Shown: positions 1 through 9,889, counted from the stretch's first letter. The stretch is DNA of 64,000 nt from Prochlorococcus sp. AG-347-G22 (GCA_003281635.1 QCBK01000001.1:96120-160119), one strand, 5' to 3'. Notes: generated by a model from the sequence alone, not told the origin. A program made the numbers and translations.

Positions 1-212
1 TCTAATACAGTTTGAAATGGCTCAAACCAATCTAATTCAGATTTTGCAAAAGATTCCCAGAATTGAATAGGCTCATCCGATGCCTGTTTTTTTAGACTTA
101 GTAATTCTTCTTGAGTACTAATATTTGAGTTTTCTGCAAATTTTTTTGATGGAGGGAAAATTCTCTTCTCTTCAAGTATGTTATTGATTGAATTTTTTTT
201 ATCTAATGACAT
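1..212 (-). CDS. acs: Acetyl-CoA synthetase, N-terminal fragment (gene runs off the left edge)
   Basis: Partial gene: about 70 N-terminal residues are present, read from an ATG at 212. The fragment contains RIFPPS near residue 18 and ends in a stretch resembling FWESFAKSELDWFEPFQTVLD in character, the ACAS_N segment that opens AMP-forming acetyl-CoA synthetases. The full enzyme (about 650 residues) makes acetyl-CoA from acetate, ATP and CoA in the cytoplasm. It lies 94 bases downstream of sds on the same strand, so it may be the last gene of that run, or have its own promoter in the gap. A 13-base inverted repeat ends one base before its ATG. The catalytic domain is outside the window, so the call rests on the N-terminal signature only. 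Confidence 0.8.
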   Translation of the reverse strand, partial: MSLDKKNSINNILEEKRIFPPSKKFAENSNISTQEELLSLKKQASDEPIQFWESFAKSELDWFEPFQTVL

Positions 213-213
213 T

Positions 214-297
214 AAATAAATCTATGCTTAATAAATTTAGTCGAAAAAATTAAGCTTTTCAAAAATTTTAATATTAATTTAGCTCATAGATTTATTT
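214..297 (-). repeat. 13-bp perfect inverted repeat between sds and acs
   Basis: AAATAAATCTATG at 214-226 is matched exactly by its reverse complement at 285-297, with 58 bases between the arms. In the acs mRNA the downstream arm ends one base before the ATG, so a folded form would cover the ribosome entry site. It could instead be an imperfect end structure for the sds transcript. Neither orientation shows a following T-run. A function is inference. Confidence 0.45.
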
Positions 298-306
298 CTA
301 ATAGAT

Positions 307-1278
307 CTAATAAATACGACTTATAACAAATTCTGGAAGAGCCATTAAAGCTCTTTTATATTCTGAATCAGGAAGCCAGACTATAGCTTCTTTAGAAAGC
401 ATTGCAAAGTCCTCAGCTAGTTTCCTGGAACTTTCAATAGCTTTAGAGTTCATGATGATATTAAGAGCATCCTCTAAATCATTTTTTTCAGCAAGTTCTC
501 TGTTTATAAGAACTGACAATTGTTTATTTTCTTCTAAGGCATATAAAACTGGGGCGGTAAGATAACCACTAGCAAGATCACTTACAGCAGGTTTACCTAA
601 TTGTTTATCATTTCCAGTGAAGTCAAGAATGTCATCAACAACTTGGAATGCTAAACCGATATTTTTGCCAAAATCGTACAACGAGGTTAAGTTTTCGTCA
701 TTGATCCCACTCAGAACTCCGGCTGCTTTACAACTATTAGCTATTAATGATGCTGTCTTACAATAACTTTTATTGATATATTTGGAAAAAGATTGAGCCG
801 AATCAAATCTATTTAAATTTTGCTTGATTTCACCCTCTGCTAAATCCATTATTACTCTACTAAGTAATTTAACTACATTTACATTGTCAAGATTTGCTAG
901 ATGCCAACTTGCTTGAGCAAATAAAAAGTCACCTGCCAAAACAGCAACTCTGGTATTAAATCTGCTATGAACTGTATCTACTCCTCTTCTTGTAGACGCC
1001 TCATCAACAACATCATCATGGACTAATGAAGCTGTATGAATCATTTCAGTTATTTCAGCAAGCCTTTTATGTTTGCTTGTCAAGCAAAATTCAGAAGATA
1101 TAGCTTTTGAAATCAATAAAACTATTCCAGGTCTCAACCTCTTACCCCCAGCACTAAAAAGGTGCTCTGCTGCGGCTTGAAGAATTGGGTGACCAGCTCC
1201 TATTAGATTTTTCAGTTCTAAAATAAGATCATCAAGATCATTTTCAACTGGTTGTAGTAGCTCTGTTACTGTATTCAT
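307..1278 (-). CDS. sds: Solanesyl (all-trans polyprenyl) diphosphate synthase
   Basis: A trans-prenyltransferase that lengthens allylic diphosphates with isopentenyl diphosphate; in cyanobacteria it supplies the long side chain of plastoquinone. The 323 residues carry GGKRLRP (44-50), the first aspartate-rich motif DDVVD (88-92) followed by RRG, and the second, DDILD (215-219), all in the usual order. The length matches the family. The ATG at 1278 has an AGAGG six bases upstream, a good Shine-Dalgarno for this genome. The gene sits 27 bases after murI and before acs on the same strand. Exact product chain length cannot be read from the sequence. Confidence 0.93.
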   Translation of the reverse strand: MNTVTELLQPVENDLDDLILELKNLIGAGHPILQAAAEHLFSAGGKRLRPGIVLLISKAISSEFCLTSKHKRLAEITEMIHTASLVHDDVVDEASTRRGVDTVHSRFNTRVAVLAGDFLFAQASWHLANLDNVNVVKLLSRVIMDLAEGEIKQNLNRFDSAQSFSKYINKSYCKTASLIANSCKAAGVLSGINDENLTSLYDFGKNIGLAFQVVDDILDFTGNDKQLGKPAVSDLASGYLTAPVLYALEENKQLSVLINRELAEKNDLEDALNIIMNSKAIESSRKLAEDFAMLSKEAIVWLPDSEYKRALMALPEFVISRIY

Positions 1279-1305
1279 GATTGACCTCTTCTATATACTA
1301 AAGAA

Positions 1306-2100
1306 TCAAACATTACTTCGGAGGTTTACCAACCTAATTTCTTTATTAATTCCAAGCCAACATTTTACTTTTTTGGAAAACTCATCCCTTCCTGAAGTAA
1401 CAAAAAATTTTACATTTTCGAAAGAAATACTCTCATAGCGGTCAGTTTTTGGGATAGCAAAAGATTCATTAAATTTTTTTATTAATGCTACGGAAGGATC
1501 AATAATTTTTATATTTGAATCTAATTTTTTTCTTAAAAAGTCATAAATTAATGGATAGTGACTACATCCAAGTATTAATTCTTCAATATTTTGGTTAATT
1601 AGTGGTTTTAAGTATAAGTCTGAAAGACTATTTAACTTATCAAGATTTAATTTTTCTTTTTCAATTTCTGATACAAACTCTGGACATTCTTGCTGAAATA
1701 TTATCGTATTCTCTTTTTTAGCATTTATAGCTTTCTTGTAATACGATGATCGAACAGTTGTTTGTGTTGCTAGAACACCAATTATTTGTTTATCAACTAT
1801 TTCCGACACTGAGTTTATAAGGTCAAAACAAGGCACCTTTAAATTATTTTCTAGAATATCAAGCGCACACGCATTTGTAGTGTTACAAGCAACTAAAAGT
1901 GCGTCCAATTTCTTATCAACAAAAAAAGTACAAATCTCCTTTGCAATTAATCTTATCTCTTTAGAATTTTTGTTCCCAAAAGGTATTCTTTTTGTATCCG
2001 CCAAATAAAAAACTTCTACATTTTCACTTGTTTTTAGTAAAGAATTAAGGATAGTAAAACCACCTATTCCGCTATCAAATATACCTATTTTAAGTCTCAC
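1306..2100 (-). CDS. murI: Glutamate racemase
   Basis: Converts L- to D-glutamate for peptidoglycan. The 264-residue protein opens with IGIFDSGIGG, whose Asp9-Ser10 belong to the active site, and has both catalytic cysteines: Cys72 in ACNTTN and Cys179 in LGCSHYP. The start is a GTG whose bases overlap the TGA of the preceding amidase gene (GTGA, four shared bases), which suggests translational coupling of two cell-wall genes. Length and motif spacing are normal for the family. Confidence 0.95.
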   Translation of the reverse strand: MRLKIGIFDSGIGGFTILNSLLKTSENVEVFYLADTKRIPFGNKNSKEIRLIAKEICTFFVDKKLDALLVACNTTNACALDILENNLKVPCFDLINSVSEIVDKQIIGVLATQTTVRSSYYKKAINAKKENTIIFQQECPEFVSEIEKEKLNLDKLNSLSDLYLKPLINQNIEELILGCSHYPLIYDFLRKKLDSNIKIIDPSVALIKKFNESFAIPKTDRYESISFENVKFFVTSGRDEFSKKVKCWLGINKEIRLVNLRSNV

Positions 2101-3185
2101 CCTACTTTATCTAGATATTCGAGGATGCCTTTTGCAATTGCATAGGCTAATCTTTTTCGATGAGTTATTTTTTCTAATCTTCTTGCATCTAATCTTCCCG
2201 TTAAAAATCCTATTTCTACAAGAACTGCAGGCATCCTAGTATTTTTAATCACATAAAATCTACCTTGTTTAACTCCTCGATCAGGACTCCCAGGGGAAAC
2301 TCTTAAAATTTGTTTTTGAATTCTTTTCGCGAGTAATCTTCCTTTCCACCCTCTATAGTAAAAGGTTTCCAATCCATTTATGTCCCTTCTTTTACCTCTT
2401 GAGGCATTTGCATGAATACTTACAAAGATATCGGCATCCGTATTATTAGCAATGGAAACTCTTGGAGATAAATCCAAATCAACATCATTTGCTCTAGTCA
2501 AACTTACTTTGACACCTTTCTCAGAAAGTAAATTTTTAACTATTTTTGAAACCTCTAGAACAACATCTGTTTCTCTAATACCACCAATACCTATTGCTCC
2601 TGGATCAGGTCCTCCATGACCTGGATCGATTACAACCTCAAACTTGTTTCGTTTTACCTCTGGTAGTTTCAAATAACCATAATTGTTTTTCTTCTTATGA
2701 ATTAAATTTTTTTGATTTGCTTTGATATTCTCTCTTTTCTTTTCAACTGTACCTTCACCAATCTTTTTAAAGAAATATTTAGGGTTAAATAGTTTAATTC
2801 TCCATCTATTTTGATCTAAGCCAACCATTTGCCAAGTCAAAGGTTTCAAATAAGTGTCTTCTTTAAATTCAATTACTAATCTTGTTTTACCCTTATTTGG
2901 TTTACCTAATCTAATTTCTTTTATTGGACCATTACCTTTTAGTATTCTGGGATTTTTTAATTCTCCTGGAAAATCTACCCAGAATCTGTCTCCATATGTT
3001 TGGTTAGCCTTCTGAAAATATGCTTTTAAATTTGCATTCGGTTTGGTTCTTAATTCTAAAACCCCTTTAGAGTTTATCGCCCATGCAGCCAGAGCACTTG
3101 AAGATTCAACTGGGAGGACTGAAGAATTTAAAAATAAAAAAACGAATAAATAACGAAAAAGTTTATTATCTAAAAACTTTATCAT
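2097..3185 (-). CDS. N-acetylmuramoyl-L-alanine amidase (AmiC type, AMIN + Amidase_3)
   Basis: A zinc amidase that cleaves the stem peptide from peptidoglycan, probably in the periplasm during cell separation. Residues 1-35 form a hydrophobic export signal with an alanine-rich end. Residues 40-135 look like an AMIN domain, which targets such enzymes to the wall or septum. A Lys/Asn-rich linker follows. The Amidase_3 domain from about 182 has the zinc ligands His190 (IDPGHGG), Glu205 and His258 (VSIHAN), and the catalytic Glu324 (VLVEIGFLTG). It shares one base with the upstream nitrilase gene (TAATG) and four with murI. Family and domains are clear; the exact paralogue name is not. Confidence 0.9.
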   Translation of the reverse strand: MIKFLDNKLFRYLFVFLFLNSSVLPVESSSALAAWAINSKGVLELRTKPNANLKAYFQKANQTYGDRFWVDFPGELKNPRILKGNGPIKEIRLGKPNKGKTRLVIEFKEDTYLKPLTWQMVGLDQNRWRIKLFNPKYFFKKIGEGTVEKKRENIKANQKNLIHKKKNNYGYLKLPEVKRNKFEVVIDPGHGGPDPGAIGIGGIRETDVVLEVSKIVKNLLSEKGVKVSLTRANDVDLDLSPRVSIANNTDADIFVSIHANASRGKRRDINGLETFYYRGWKGRLLAKRIQKQILRVSPGSPDRGVKQGRFYVIKNTRMPAVLVEIGFLTGRLDARRLEKITHRKRLAYAIAKGILEYLDKVG

Positions 3186-4012
3186 TAGTTTGAAAATAAT
3201 TTCTTTTTTCTATGTTTAAGACTTGGCATCTGCTCCCTAATTTTCTTCACTCTTTCTTTATCAGCAGGTGCGATTGCAGCTCCCTGAGTTTTTCCTGCAT
3301 CAGATAGGACTGTCCCCCAAGGGTCAATTACCATTGCATGGCCATGACTTTGCCTTCTCCCATAATGAATTCCAGTTTGAGCTGGAGCGACTACGTATGC
3401 TGTATTCTCAATTGCTCTTGCTTGTAAAAGGATTTGCCAATGATCTTTTCCAGTAAATGCTGTAAAAGCTGCGGGAATCATAATAAGCTCTGCTCCATTC
3501 GAAGACAAATATCTATAAAGTTCAGGAAATCTAACATCGTAACAAATCGATAATCCTATTTTGCATAAACCTGGAACATCTACAACAGGTGGATACTCTG
3601 CCCCAGATAAAATGGTGGACGATTCCTTGTATAAATTTCCATCTGGCAAATCAACATCAAACAAGTGAATCTTGTCGTATTTTGCCAAAATCTGTCCATC
3701 TTTCCCAAATAAGGCTGACCTATTAAAAGTATGACTGTCATCACCAGCAGGGACAGGATAACCTCCTCCCAAAAGAAATACTTGATATCTTTGAGACATA
3801 GTTTTTAGAAAATTTGCACACTTCTCTGACAATTCTGAAGCTAATCTAAGTTTTTCATCATCTTCCCCTAAAAAAGCAAAATTCTCAGGTAAACCTATTA
3901 ACTCAGCGCCTCTTCTGGCAGCTAATTCAATCTGTTCTTCTGCTTCAACAAAATTTGCTTCAACATTTGAAGTACTCGTAATTTGCAATGCAGCTACCAA
4001 AAAATCAGTCAA
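3185..4012 (-). CDS. Carbon-nitrogen hydrolase, nitrilase superfamily (Nit1/Nit2-like amidase)
   Basis: The Glu-Lys-Cys triad of the nitrilase fold is complete: Glu43 (LPENFAF), Lys114 (YDKIHLFDVD) and Cys157 (SICYDVRFPELYR). The KIHLFD and CYDVRFPE contexts are those of the Nit branch, whose characterised members hydrolyse deaminated glutathione or act as omega-amidase, removing side products of transaminases. That substrate is an inference from the branch. The 275-residue length is typical. The only sensible start is TTG at 4012. It ends in a shared TAATG with the downstream cell-wall amidase gene and lies 30 bases after comB. Confidence 0.86.
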   Translation of the reverse strand: MTDFLVAALQITSTSNVEANFVEAEEQIELAARRGAELIGLPENFAFLGEDDEKLRLASELSEKCANFLKTMSQRYQVFLLGGGYPVPAGDDSHTFNRSALFGKDGQILAKYDKIHLFDVDLPDGNLYKESSTILSGAEYPPVVDVPGLCKIGLSICYDVRFPELYRYLSSNGAELIMIPAAFTAFTGKDHWQILLQARAIENTAYVVAPAQTGIHYGRRQSHGHAMVIDPWGTVLSDAGKTQGAAIAPADKERVKKIREQMPSLKHRKKKLFSN

Positions 4013-4042
4013 GGCTTTACTCCTAATGAACCGATTCGTAAA

Positions 4043-4777
4043 TCATGAGGCACGAATCACACCTCTTTCAACTTGAGCTGGAACAATATCTAAGCAATCA
4101 AGTTCAGAGCAACATTTAAAATCATCCTCATAATTTCCAAGACTTGTCAATCTTTTGCCATGGGTTGCTGTTTTTAAACATTGCAAAATATCATTTTTCC
4201 AGAAATCCCAAAGTGCCAAAGCAGCCTGTAATTCATCATTCAAAATATTAATTTCGAAATCACAGTTCTGTTTTAGGTATGAGGCCAAAGCACCTGCAGC
4301 TAAAGAATCCTCAAGTGAATAAGAACCTTCCCAACCACTTCCAAGTATTAAAACATTTTCACTTTTTAATGAAATAATTTTTTCGGCAACTGCTTTCCTA
4401 TTTGGTAGACCCATAGCAAATAAATGCTTTGCATTTTGAACTTTTTGCAATGATTTAGTCCCATTAGTCGTACTCATAAATAGTCTTTTACCTTTAACAA
4501 CTTTTTTTGTAACTGACAAAGGAGAATTTCCTAAATCAAAGCCCTCAATCCTCTTTCCGCCTCTCTCTCCAAGCATTAGTCTCTTTTCAGTTTGCCACTT
4601 AATTGCAGATTCTTTTAATAAGTCTAAATCTGCAAAAACTTGTATTGAATCGGCTCCATTTTTTAAAGCCCAAGAGATTGTGGTTGTAGCTCTTAAAACA
4701 TCAATGACAACTGCAATGTCAGGACTATTTACAGGGACATCCTTTGCTACGTGATAATAAGTAAGATTAATAATCAA
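4043..4777 (-). CDS. comB: 2-phosphosulfolactate phosphatase family protein (ComB-like)
   Basis: The 244 residues match the ComB family: an early VVIDVLRATTTI segment (about 23-34), GERGGKRIEGFDLGNSP (about 90-106) and an STTNGTKSL stretch. ComB proper removes phosphate from 2-phosphosulfolactate on the way to coenzyme M in methanogens. Cyanobacteria have no known need for coenzyme M, so the physiological substrate here is unknown. The predicted start is TTG at 4777; no better-placed ATG exists upstream. It is the first gene of the minus-strand run towards acs and diverges from aroA across about 126 bases. Confidence 0.82.
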   Translation of the reverse strand: MIINLTYYHVAKDVPVNSPDIAVVIDVLRATTTISWALKNGADSIQVFADLDLLKESAIKWQTEKRLMLGERGGKRIEGFDLGNSPLSVTKKVVKGKRLFMSTTNGTKSLQKVQNAKHLFAMGLPNRKAVAEKIISLKSENVLILGSGWEGSYSLEDSLAAGALASYLKQNCDFEINILNDELQAALALWDFWKNDILQCLKTATHGKRLTSLGNYEDDFKCCSELDCLDIVPAQVERGVIRAS

Positions 4778-4903
4778 ATCCTTTTCTGAATTTATTATAG
4801 AAAACAGTTACTTAATTTGATTATTTTTTTTTTAAAACAAACTTATTGATAATATATAACTAATTTGTTCTTACAGAAATCTTATCAAGTATTTAATTTG
4901 AAA

Positions 4904-6214
4904 ATGAATAATATCCGCACAATAAAAGGTGGAGTTAATTTAAAAGGAAATATAAAAGTACCTGGGGATAAATCTATTTCTCATAGAGCTTTAATAATAG
5001 GAAGTATTGCTAAGGGTGAGACGACTATTGAGGGGTTCTTACATTCTGAAGATCCACTTTCAACTGCTGATTGTCTTAGAAAGTTAGGTGTAAATATACC
5101 TGAAATAAAAAAGAATGAGCCTTTTACGATTTCAGGATTGGGTCTTGATGGATTTAAAGAGCCCAAAGAAATTCTCAATTGTGGGAATTCGGGAACCACC
5201 ATGAGATTACTAATGGGGTTACTTGCCGGTCAAGAAGGCAAGAATTTCATCTTAACAGGCGACATTTCTCTTAATGAAAGGCCAATGGGGAGAGTGGGCA
5301 AACCGTTATCATTGATGGGTGGCAAAATATTTGGTAGAGAAAAAGGAAACAAAGCTCCAATCTCAATTGATGGGAATAAATTAAAAGGTTGTGTTATAGG
5401 AACCCCTGTAGCGAGTGCTCAAGTAAAATCTGCAATCTTATTGGCAGGCCTCAAAGCTTCTGGAACCACTTCTGTTATTGAACCAGCATCTTCAAGAGAT
5501 CATACTGAAAGAATGTTAAAAGCATTTGGTGCAGACATCAGTATCAGAGGAGAATTAGGAAGGAATGTAGTTATCAAGTCAGGGGGTAACTTAATAGGCC
5601 AGAGGATATTGATTCCTGGAGACATAAGCTCTGCTTCTTTTTGGATGATTGCTGCATCTATTGTTCCAAATTCAGAGATTTTAATTCAGAATGTCGGACT
5701 AAATCCTACTAGAACAGGTATTTTAAATGTAATGGATTCAATGGGTTGCAATTATGAGATTTTAGATAAATCGACTATTGCTGGTGAACCTATTGGATCA
5801 ATTAATGTAAAGACTTCAAATAATTTAAGATCATTCACTATTGAAGGAGATATTCTCCCAAAACTTATAGATGAAATTCCTATCCTTACTGTGGCAGCCT
5901 GTTTTTGTAATGGAGTTTCTGAAATTAAGGATGCACAAGAATTAAGAGTTAAGGAGACAGATCGATTAAAAGTCATGGCACGACAGTTACAAAAATTCGG
6001 TGCTGAAATAGTAGAAAAAGAGGATGGGTTGATTATTAATGGGCAATCAAAATTTCATTCTGCGGAAGTAGACAGTGAGACAGATCATCGAGTAGCAATG
6101 AGTCTTGCTATTGCTTCACTTCTTGCCAAAGGTACCTCAAAAATCATGAGGGCAGATGCAGCTAGCGTCTCTTATCCAACTTTTTGGGAAGAGCTGGCCA
6201 AACTAATTAATTAG
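4904..6214 (+). CDS. aroA: 3-phosphoshikimate 1-carboxyvinyltransferase (EPSP synthase)
   Basis: Transfers enolpyruvate from PEP to shikimate-3-phosphate in the chorismate pathway. Near the N-terminus is [14 protein letters not shown], with the substrate-binding Lys-Ser pair, and [15 protein letters not shown] follows; [17 protein letters not shown] and a C-terminal DHRVAMS are also in place. The frame is open back to a TTG at 4865, but the ATG at 4904 gives the usual N-terminus ([10 protein letters not shown]) and a 436-residue protein, so I use it. It is followed 12 bases later by the MnmC-like gene. Confidence 0.95.
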   Translation: MNNIRTIKGGVNLKGNIKVPGDKSISHRALIIGSIAKGETTIEGFLHSEDPLSTADCLRKLGVNIPEIKKNEPFTISGLGLDGFKEPKEILNCGNSGTTMRLLMGLLAGQEGKNFILTGDISLNERPMGRVGKPLSLMGGKIFGREKGNKAPISIDGNKLKGCVIGTPVASAQVKSAILLAGLKASGTTSVIEPASSRDHTERMLKAFGADISIRGELGRNVVIKSGGNLIGQRILIPGDISSASFWMIAASIVPNSEILIQNVGLNPTRTGILNVMDSMGCNYEILDKSTIAGEPIGSINVKTSNNLRSFTIEGDILPKLIDEIPILTVAACFCNGVSEIKDAQELRVKETDRLKVMARQLQKFGAEIVEKEDGLIINGQSKFHSAEVDSETDHRVAMSLAIASLLAKGTSKIMRADAASVSYPTFWEELAKLIN

Positions 6215-6226
6215 CCTAAAAAGTTT

Positions 6227-7132
6227 TTGTCTGAATTAATAGAAGTTTTAACTAAAGATGGTAGTTACTCTTTAAGAAGTGTTTTTTTTCAAGAGAATTT
6301 CCATAGCTTATCTGGCGCATTGGAGGAAACAAAGTCAAAGTTTACAGCTACTTCTAATTTGCAGAGATTTAAGGGGAAATCTCTTAATGTTTTGGATATA
6401 TGTTTTGGGTTAGGATACAATTCCGCTTCTTTATTAGATGAATTAATTACACAAAAATCGTATTTAAATTTGTATGCGTTGGAGATTGATAAAAAACCTC
6501 TTGAATATTCGCTTAGAAATGAATCTTTTTTAAAATTATGGGCTCCAAAAGTTAGAACAATATTTGAATCACTTTATCGTAAAGATTACTTTGAGGATCA
6601 ATTTTTTAAGTGCAGTGTATTGTGGGGTGATGCTAGAGAAAAAATCAATATTATTCCTTCATCTATTAAATTCGATCTGATTTATTTAGATGGTTTTTCT
6701 CCTCAAAAATGTCCACAAATATGGACAATTGAATTTTTATCTAAAGTCACAGAAAAACTTAATTCTCAGGGTTATTTTATAACTTATTCTTCTTCAGCGG
6801 CAGTAAGAAAAACTTTAAAAAACCTTGGATTAGAAATTTTTACTATTAAGCCAAGTTTTAAAAACAGAACTTTTTGGAGTCAGGGAACTGTCGCTATATC
6901 AAAATTTGATAAGAATAAATTAAAAACTAATTTCAATTTTGAAAAGTTATCTTTAATGGAAGAGGAACATCTCTTAACTAAAGCTAGCATTCCATATAGA
7001 GATCAAGATTCAAACTCAAGTAAAGATGACATAATCAAGAGAAGATTAGATGAGCAATTATTATCAAATCTATTATCTACAAAAAAATGGAGAGAGAAGT
7101 GGGGAATGACGAAGTTATCCATTAAGAGTTAG
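6227..7132 (+). CDS. MnmC-type SAM-dependent methyltransferase domain protein
   Basis: 301 residues that resemble the methyltransferase half of MnmC (DUF752), which finishes mnm5s2U in the tRNA wobble position. Visible landmarks are FGLGYNSASLL (SAM-binding loop, about residue 60-70), YALEIDKKPLEYS after it, and the hallmark DLIYLDGFSPQKCPQIWT (about 152-169). The FAD oxidase half of bifunctional MnmC is absent, so this is a stand-alone form. The start is TTG, 12 bases after aroA. The Lys/Ser-rich tail is poorly conserved. Target RNA is inferred from the family. Confidence 0.75.
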   Translation: MSELIEVLTKDGSYSLRSVFFQENFHSLSGALEETKSKFTATSNLQRFKGKSLNVLDICFGLGYNSASLLDELITQKSYLNLYALEIDKKPLEYSLRNESFLKLWAPKVRTIFESLYRKDYFEDQFFKCSVLWGDAREKINIIPSSIKFDLIYLDGFSPQKCPQIWTIEFLSKVTEKLNSQGYFITYSSSAAVRKTLKNLGLEIFTIKPSFKNRTFWSQGTVAISKFDKNKLKTNFNFEKLSLMEEEHLLTKASIPYRDQDSNSSKDDIIKRRLDEQLLSNLLSTKKWREKWGMTKLSIKS

Positions 7133-7157
7133 ATTTAAATAAGGATTTCAAATAAAC

Positions 7158-8507
7158 ATGTTAAGTGTTGCGATATTAGCGGCAGGCAAGGGTACTAGGA
7201 TGGAAAGCTCATTGCCAAAAGTTTTACATAAAATTTCTGGCAAAAGTCTTCTAGAAAGAGTAATTAATTCATGTTTCGAATTAAAACCTGATCAAATTTT
7301 CGTGATTACTGGACACAAATCAAAAGAAGTACAAAAGTCAATCCCAAACGATAAAAAAATCCATTTTGTTATACAAGAACCTCAATTAGGAACCGGTCAT
7401 GCTATTCAGGTACTTTGTAGAGAAGTAAAAAATCATAAAGGAAAACTTTTGGTACTAAACGGCGATGTTCCACTCATTAGGCCTAGCACTCTAAAAAGAC
7501 TTTTGTATTTACACGATTCAAAAAATGCTGATGTTTCTTTAATTACTACAAAGAAAACAAATCCTCATGGATATGGCAGAGTTTTTTTGAAGGGTGATTT
7601 TATAGAGAGAATTATTGAAGAAAAAGATTGCAGTGATCTTGAAAGAGAAAATCCATTAATAAATGCAGGGGTTTACTGTTTTAACTGGAGTAACTTGTCA
7701 GCAATTATTGATACCTTGCAAAGCAATAATAATCAAAAAGAGATTTACTTAACAGATACGGTTTCTTTGCTAAAAAATTCCCTAGGCCTCGAGGTAGAGG
7801 ATAATGGAGAGCTTCAAGGAATTAATAACAGAATTCAACTCTCAGAGTGCGAGGAAAGTATTCAGAATTCAATAAAAGAAAAGCATATGCTGAATGGTGT
7901 AACTTTTATAAATAAAGCAAGTTGTTCAATTAGTGAAGAAGCTGAAATTGGTAAGGATGTGATCATAGAGGCTAATACACACATAAGGGGAAATACCAAA
8001 ATAAATAGTCATTGTATTATCGGACCAAATACTTTTATTGAGAATTCTAATGTGGGATTAAATTGTGAAATTTCAAACTCTACTGTCTATTCTTCTCAGA
8101 TAATAGATTCTATAAAAATTGGCCCTTATAGTCATATAAGACCAAATTCCAAAATATCTTCCTTTAGCAAAATAGGTAATTTTGTTGAAATCAAAAATAG
8201 TCAATTAGAGGAAGAATCTAAAGTAAATCATTTAAGTTATATTGGCGATTCTATTATTGGAAGCTCTACTAATATTGGAGCAGGTACTATTACTGCAAAT
8301 TTTGACGGTCAGAAAAAACATCAAACAAAAATTGGTAAAAATTCCAGCATTGGGGCAAATACAGTGTTTGTAGCGCCAATTAATCTGGGGGAATCAGTTA
8401 CAACTGGAGCTGGTTCAGTCATCACAAAAGACTCCAAAGATAATTCATTAGCAATCTCAAGAACTAAGCAAGTAAATATAGAGAATTGGGAAAAAAAGAA
8501 ATCCTGA
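7158..8507 (+). CDS. glmU: Bifunctional UDP-GlcNAc pyrophosphorylase / glucosamine-1-phosphate acetyltransferase
   Basis: Makes UDP-GlcNAc for peptidoglycan and lipopolysaccharide. The N-terminal nucleotidyltransferase (about 1-230) begins with LAAGKGTRM and has [10 protein letters not shown], followed by LGTGHA and LNGDVPLI. From about 250 the chain becomes isoleucine/asparagine/glycine hexapeptide repeats of a left-handed beta-helix, with SYIGDS and [13 protein letters not shown] of the acetyltransferase site. At 449 residues it is full length. It ends one base before the stop of the convergent murF, leaving no room for a separate terminator. Confidence 0.95.
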   Translation: MLSVAILAAGKGTRMESSLPKVLHKISGKSLLERVINSCFELKPDQIFVITGHKSKEVQKSIPNDKKIHFVIQEPQLGTGHAIQVLCREVKNHKGKLLVLNGDVPLIRPSTLKRLLYLHDSKNADVSLITTKKTNPHGYGRVFLKGDFIERIIEEKDCSDLERENPLINAGVYCFNWSNLSAIIDTLQSNNNQKEIYLTDTVSLLKNSLGLEVEDNGELQGINNRIQLSECEESIQNSIKEKHMLNGVTFINKASCSISEEAEIGKDVIIEANTHIRGNTKINSHCIIGPNTFIENSNVGLNCEISNSTVYSSQIIDSIKIGPYSHIRPNSKISSFSKIGNFVEIKNSQLEEESKVNHLSYIGDSIIGSSTNIGAGTITANFDGQKKHQTKIGKNSSIGANTVFVAPINLGESVTTGAGSVITKDSKDNSLAISRTKQVNIENWEKKKS

Positions 8508-8508
8508 T

Positions 8509-9882
8509 CTAATTAATTAACTCAATAATTCTTTCAAGTTGCCAACATCTACTTCCTTTAATAAGAATAGAATCACCTTTTTTTGTAGATTTATTTATCT
8601 CTTTAGGTACATCTTTAATATTATTTAAAACTAAAAATTTTTTCTTACCTTTTAGATAATTGGTGTAAATTTTTTCATTTTTTTTGTCGCAAATAAATAA
8701 ACACTTTTCTATATCTGAATTATTTATTAAGTTGAATATTTCTTTATGATATTTTTCAGATTCCTTTCCCAATTCTTGCATACTTCCAAATATAAAAAAT
8801 TTATTTCTCGGTTTTTCAATCAGGTTTTTGATACATGCTTTTACGGACTCTGGCGAAGCATTATATGATTCATCATATATTGTTGTTTTTACTGATTTAA
8901 GAATTTTATTTCTTCCACCTAAACTAACAAAATCAAATTCATTAAAACTTTCGAAATCAATACCTAACTCTTTAGCAACTGCATAAGCAAATAAGAAATT
9001 TGACGCATTATGAAATCCCTCAAATGAAATTTTAAAGGTATTTTCTTCAATTAAAATGGTTTTGTTCGATGGATCAAAAAATCCTCGTAAATTATCATCT
9101 TTATTAAATCTCTCCTTTTGATTTTCTATATTTAAAAGTTCTACTTTAATTACTCTACCTTTCCAGTATTCTTTTAAAGTTTCTTCAAGAAGTAAATCAT
9201 TAGCTGGTGTTATTACAACTCCTTTGGGATTTAGAAATTTGCTAATTTCACATTTCGCATAAGTAATATTTTTTTTTGAGCCTAACAATCCAATATGTGC
9301 TGTCCCAATGTTAGTAATTACTGCAATATCGGGTTCACTATATTTAGATAAATTTTCGATCTGCCCAAGACCTCTCATTCCCATTTCAAGAACCAAAACT
9401 TTATCTTCTATATCTGTAGCAAGAATAGTAAGACCAACTCCAATCTCGTTATTGAAATTTGCATGGGATAATTTAATTTTTCCAAGTTTCTTTAAAACTT
9501 CACCAACCATTTCTTTTGTTGTTGTTTTACCGACTGAACCTGTTATCGCAACCACAGGGATACTTAATTTTTTTCTTTTGAGCAAGGTTAATTTTTGAAA
9601 TGCCTCTAGAGTGTCATTCACAACCCAATAAGGAAAATTTTCAGGAAGTAATTTCTGCATACCTTCTTTTATAACTACTGATTTAACCCCTTTATTTAGA
9701 ACCTCTGGAAGAAAACTATGTCCGTCAAAGATTTTACCCTTGATAGCTATAAAAAGATCATTTTTTAAACAAGTCCTGCTATCAATACTTATATTCTTAA
9801 AATTTAAAGAATCTATTCCCCCCTCGCCCAGATTTTTAATATCACCCAAAACATCTTCTAACTCTAATAAAGAAAGATCCAT
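8509..9882 (-). CDS. murF: UDP-N-acetylmuramoyl-tripeptide--D-alanyl-D-alanine ligase
   Basis: The Mur ligase that adds D-Ala-D-Ala to the UDP-MurNAc tripeptide. The P-loop ITGSVGKTTTKEM (about 114-126) is intact, followed by HANFNNEIGVGLT and LEMGMRG, and later YNASPESVKA of the central domain. The length of 457 residues is normal for MurF and longer than RNA- or folate-linked relatives. The ATG at 9882 follows glgA by seven bases, so the two probably share a transcript despite unrelated roles. Confidence 0.93.
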   Translation of the reverse strand: MDLSLLELEDVLGDIKNLGEGGIDSLNFKNISIDSRTCLKNDLFIAIKGKIFDGHSFLPEVLNKGVKSVVIKEGMQKLLPENFPYWVVNDTLEAFQKLTLLKRKKLSIPVVAITGSVGKTTTKEMVGEVLKKLGKIKLSHANFNNEIGVGLTILATDIEDKVLVLEMGMRGLGQIENLSKYSEPDIAVITNIGTAHIGLLGSKKNITYAKCEISKFLNPKGVVITPANDLLLEETLKEYWKGRVIKVELLNIENQKERFNKDDNLRGFFDPSNKTILIEENTFKISFEGFHNASNFLFAYAVAKELGIDFESFNEFDFVSLGGRNKILKSVKTTIYDESYNASPESVKACIKNLIEKPRNKFFIFGSMQELGKESEKYHKEIFNLINNSDIEKCLFICDKKNEKIYTNYLKGKKKFLVLNNIKDVPKEINKSTKKGDSILIKGSRCWQLERIIELIN

Positions 9883-9889
9883 TAAGAAT

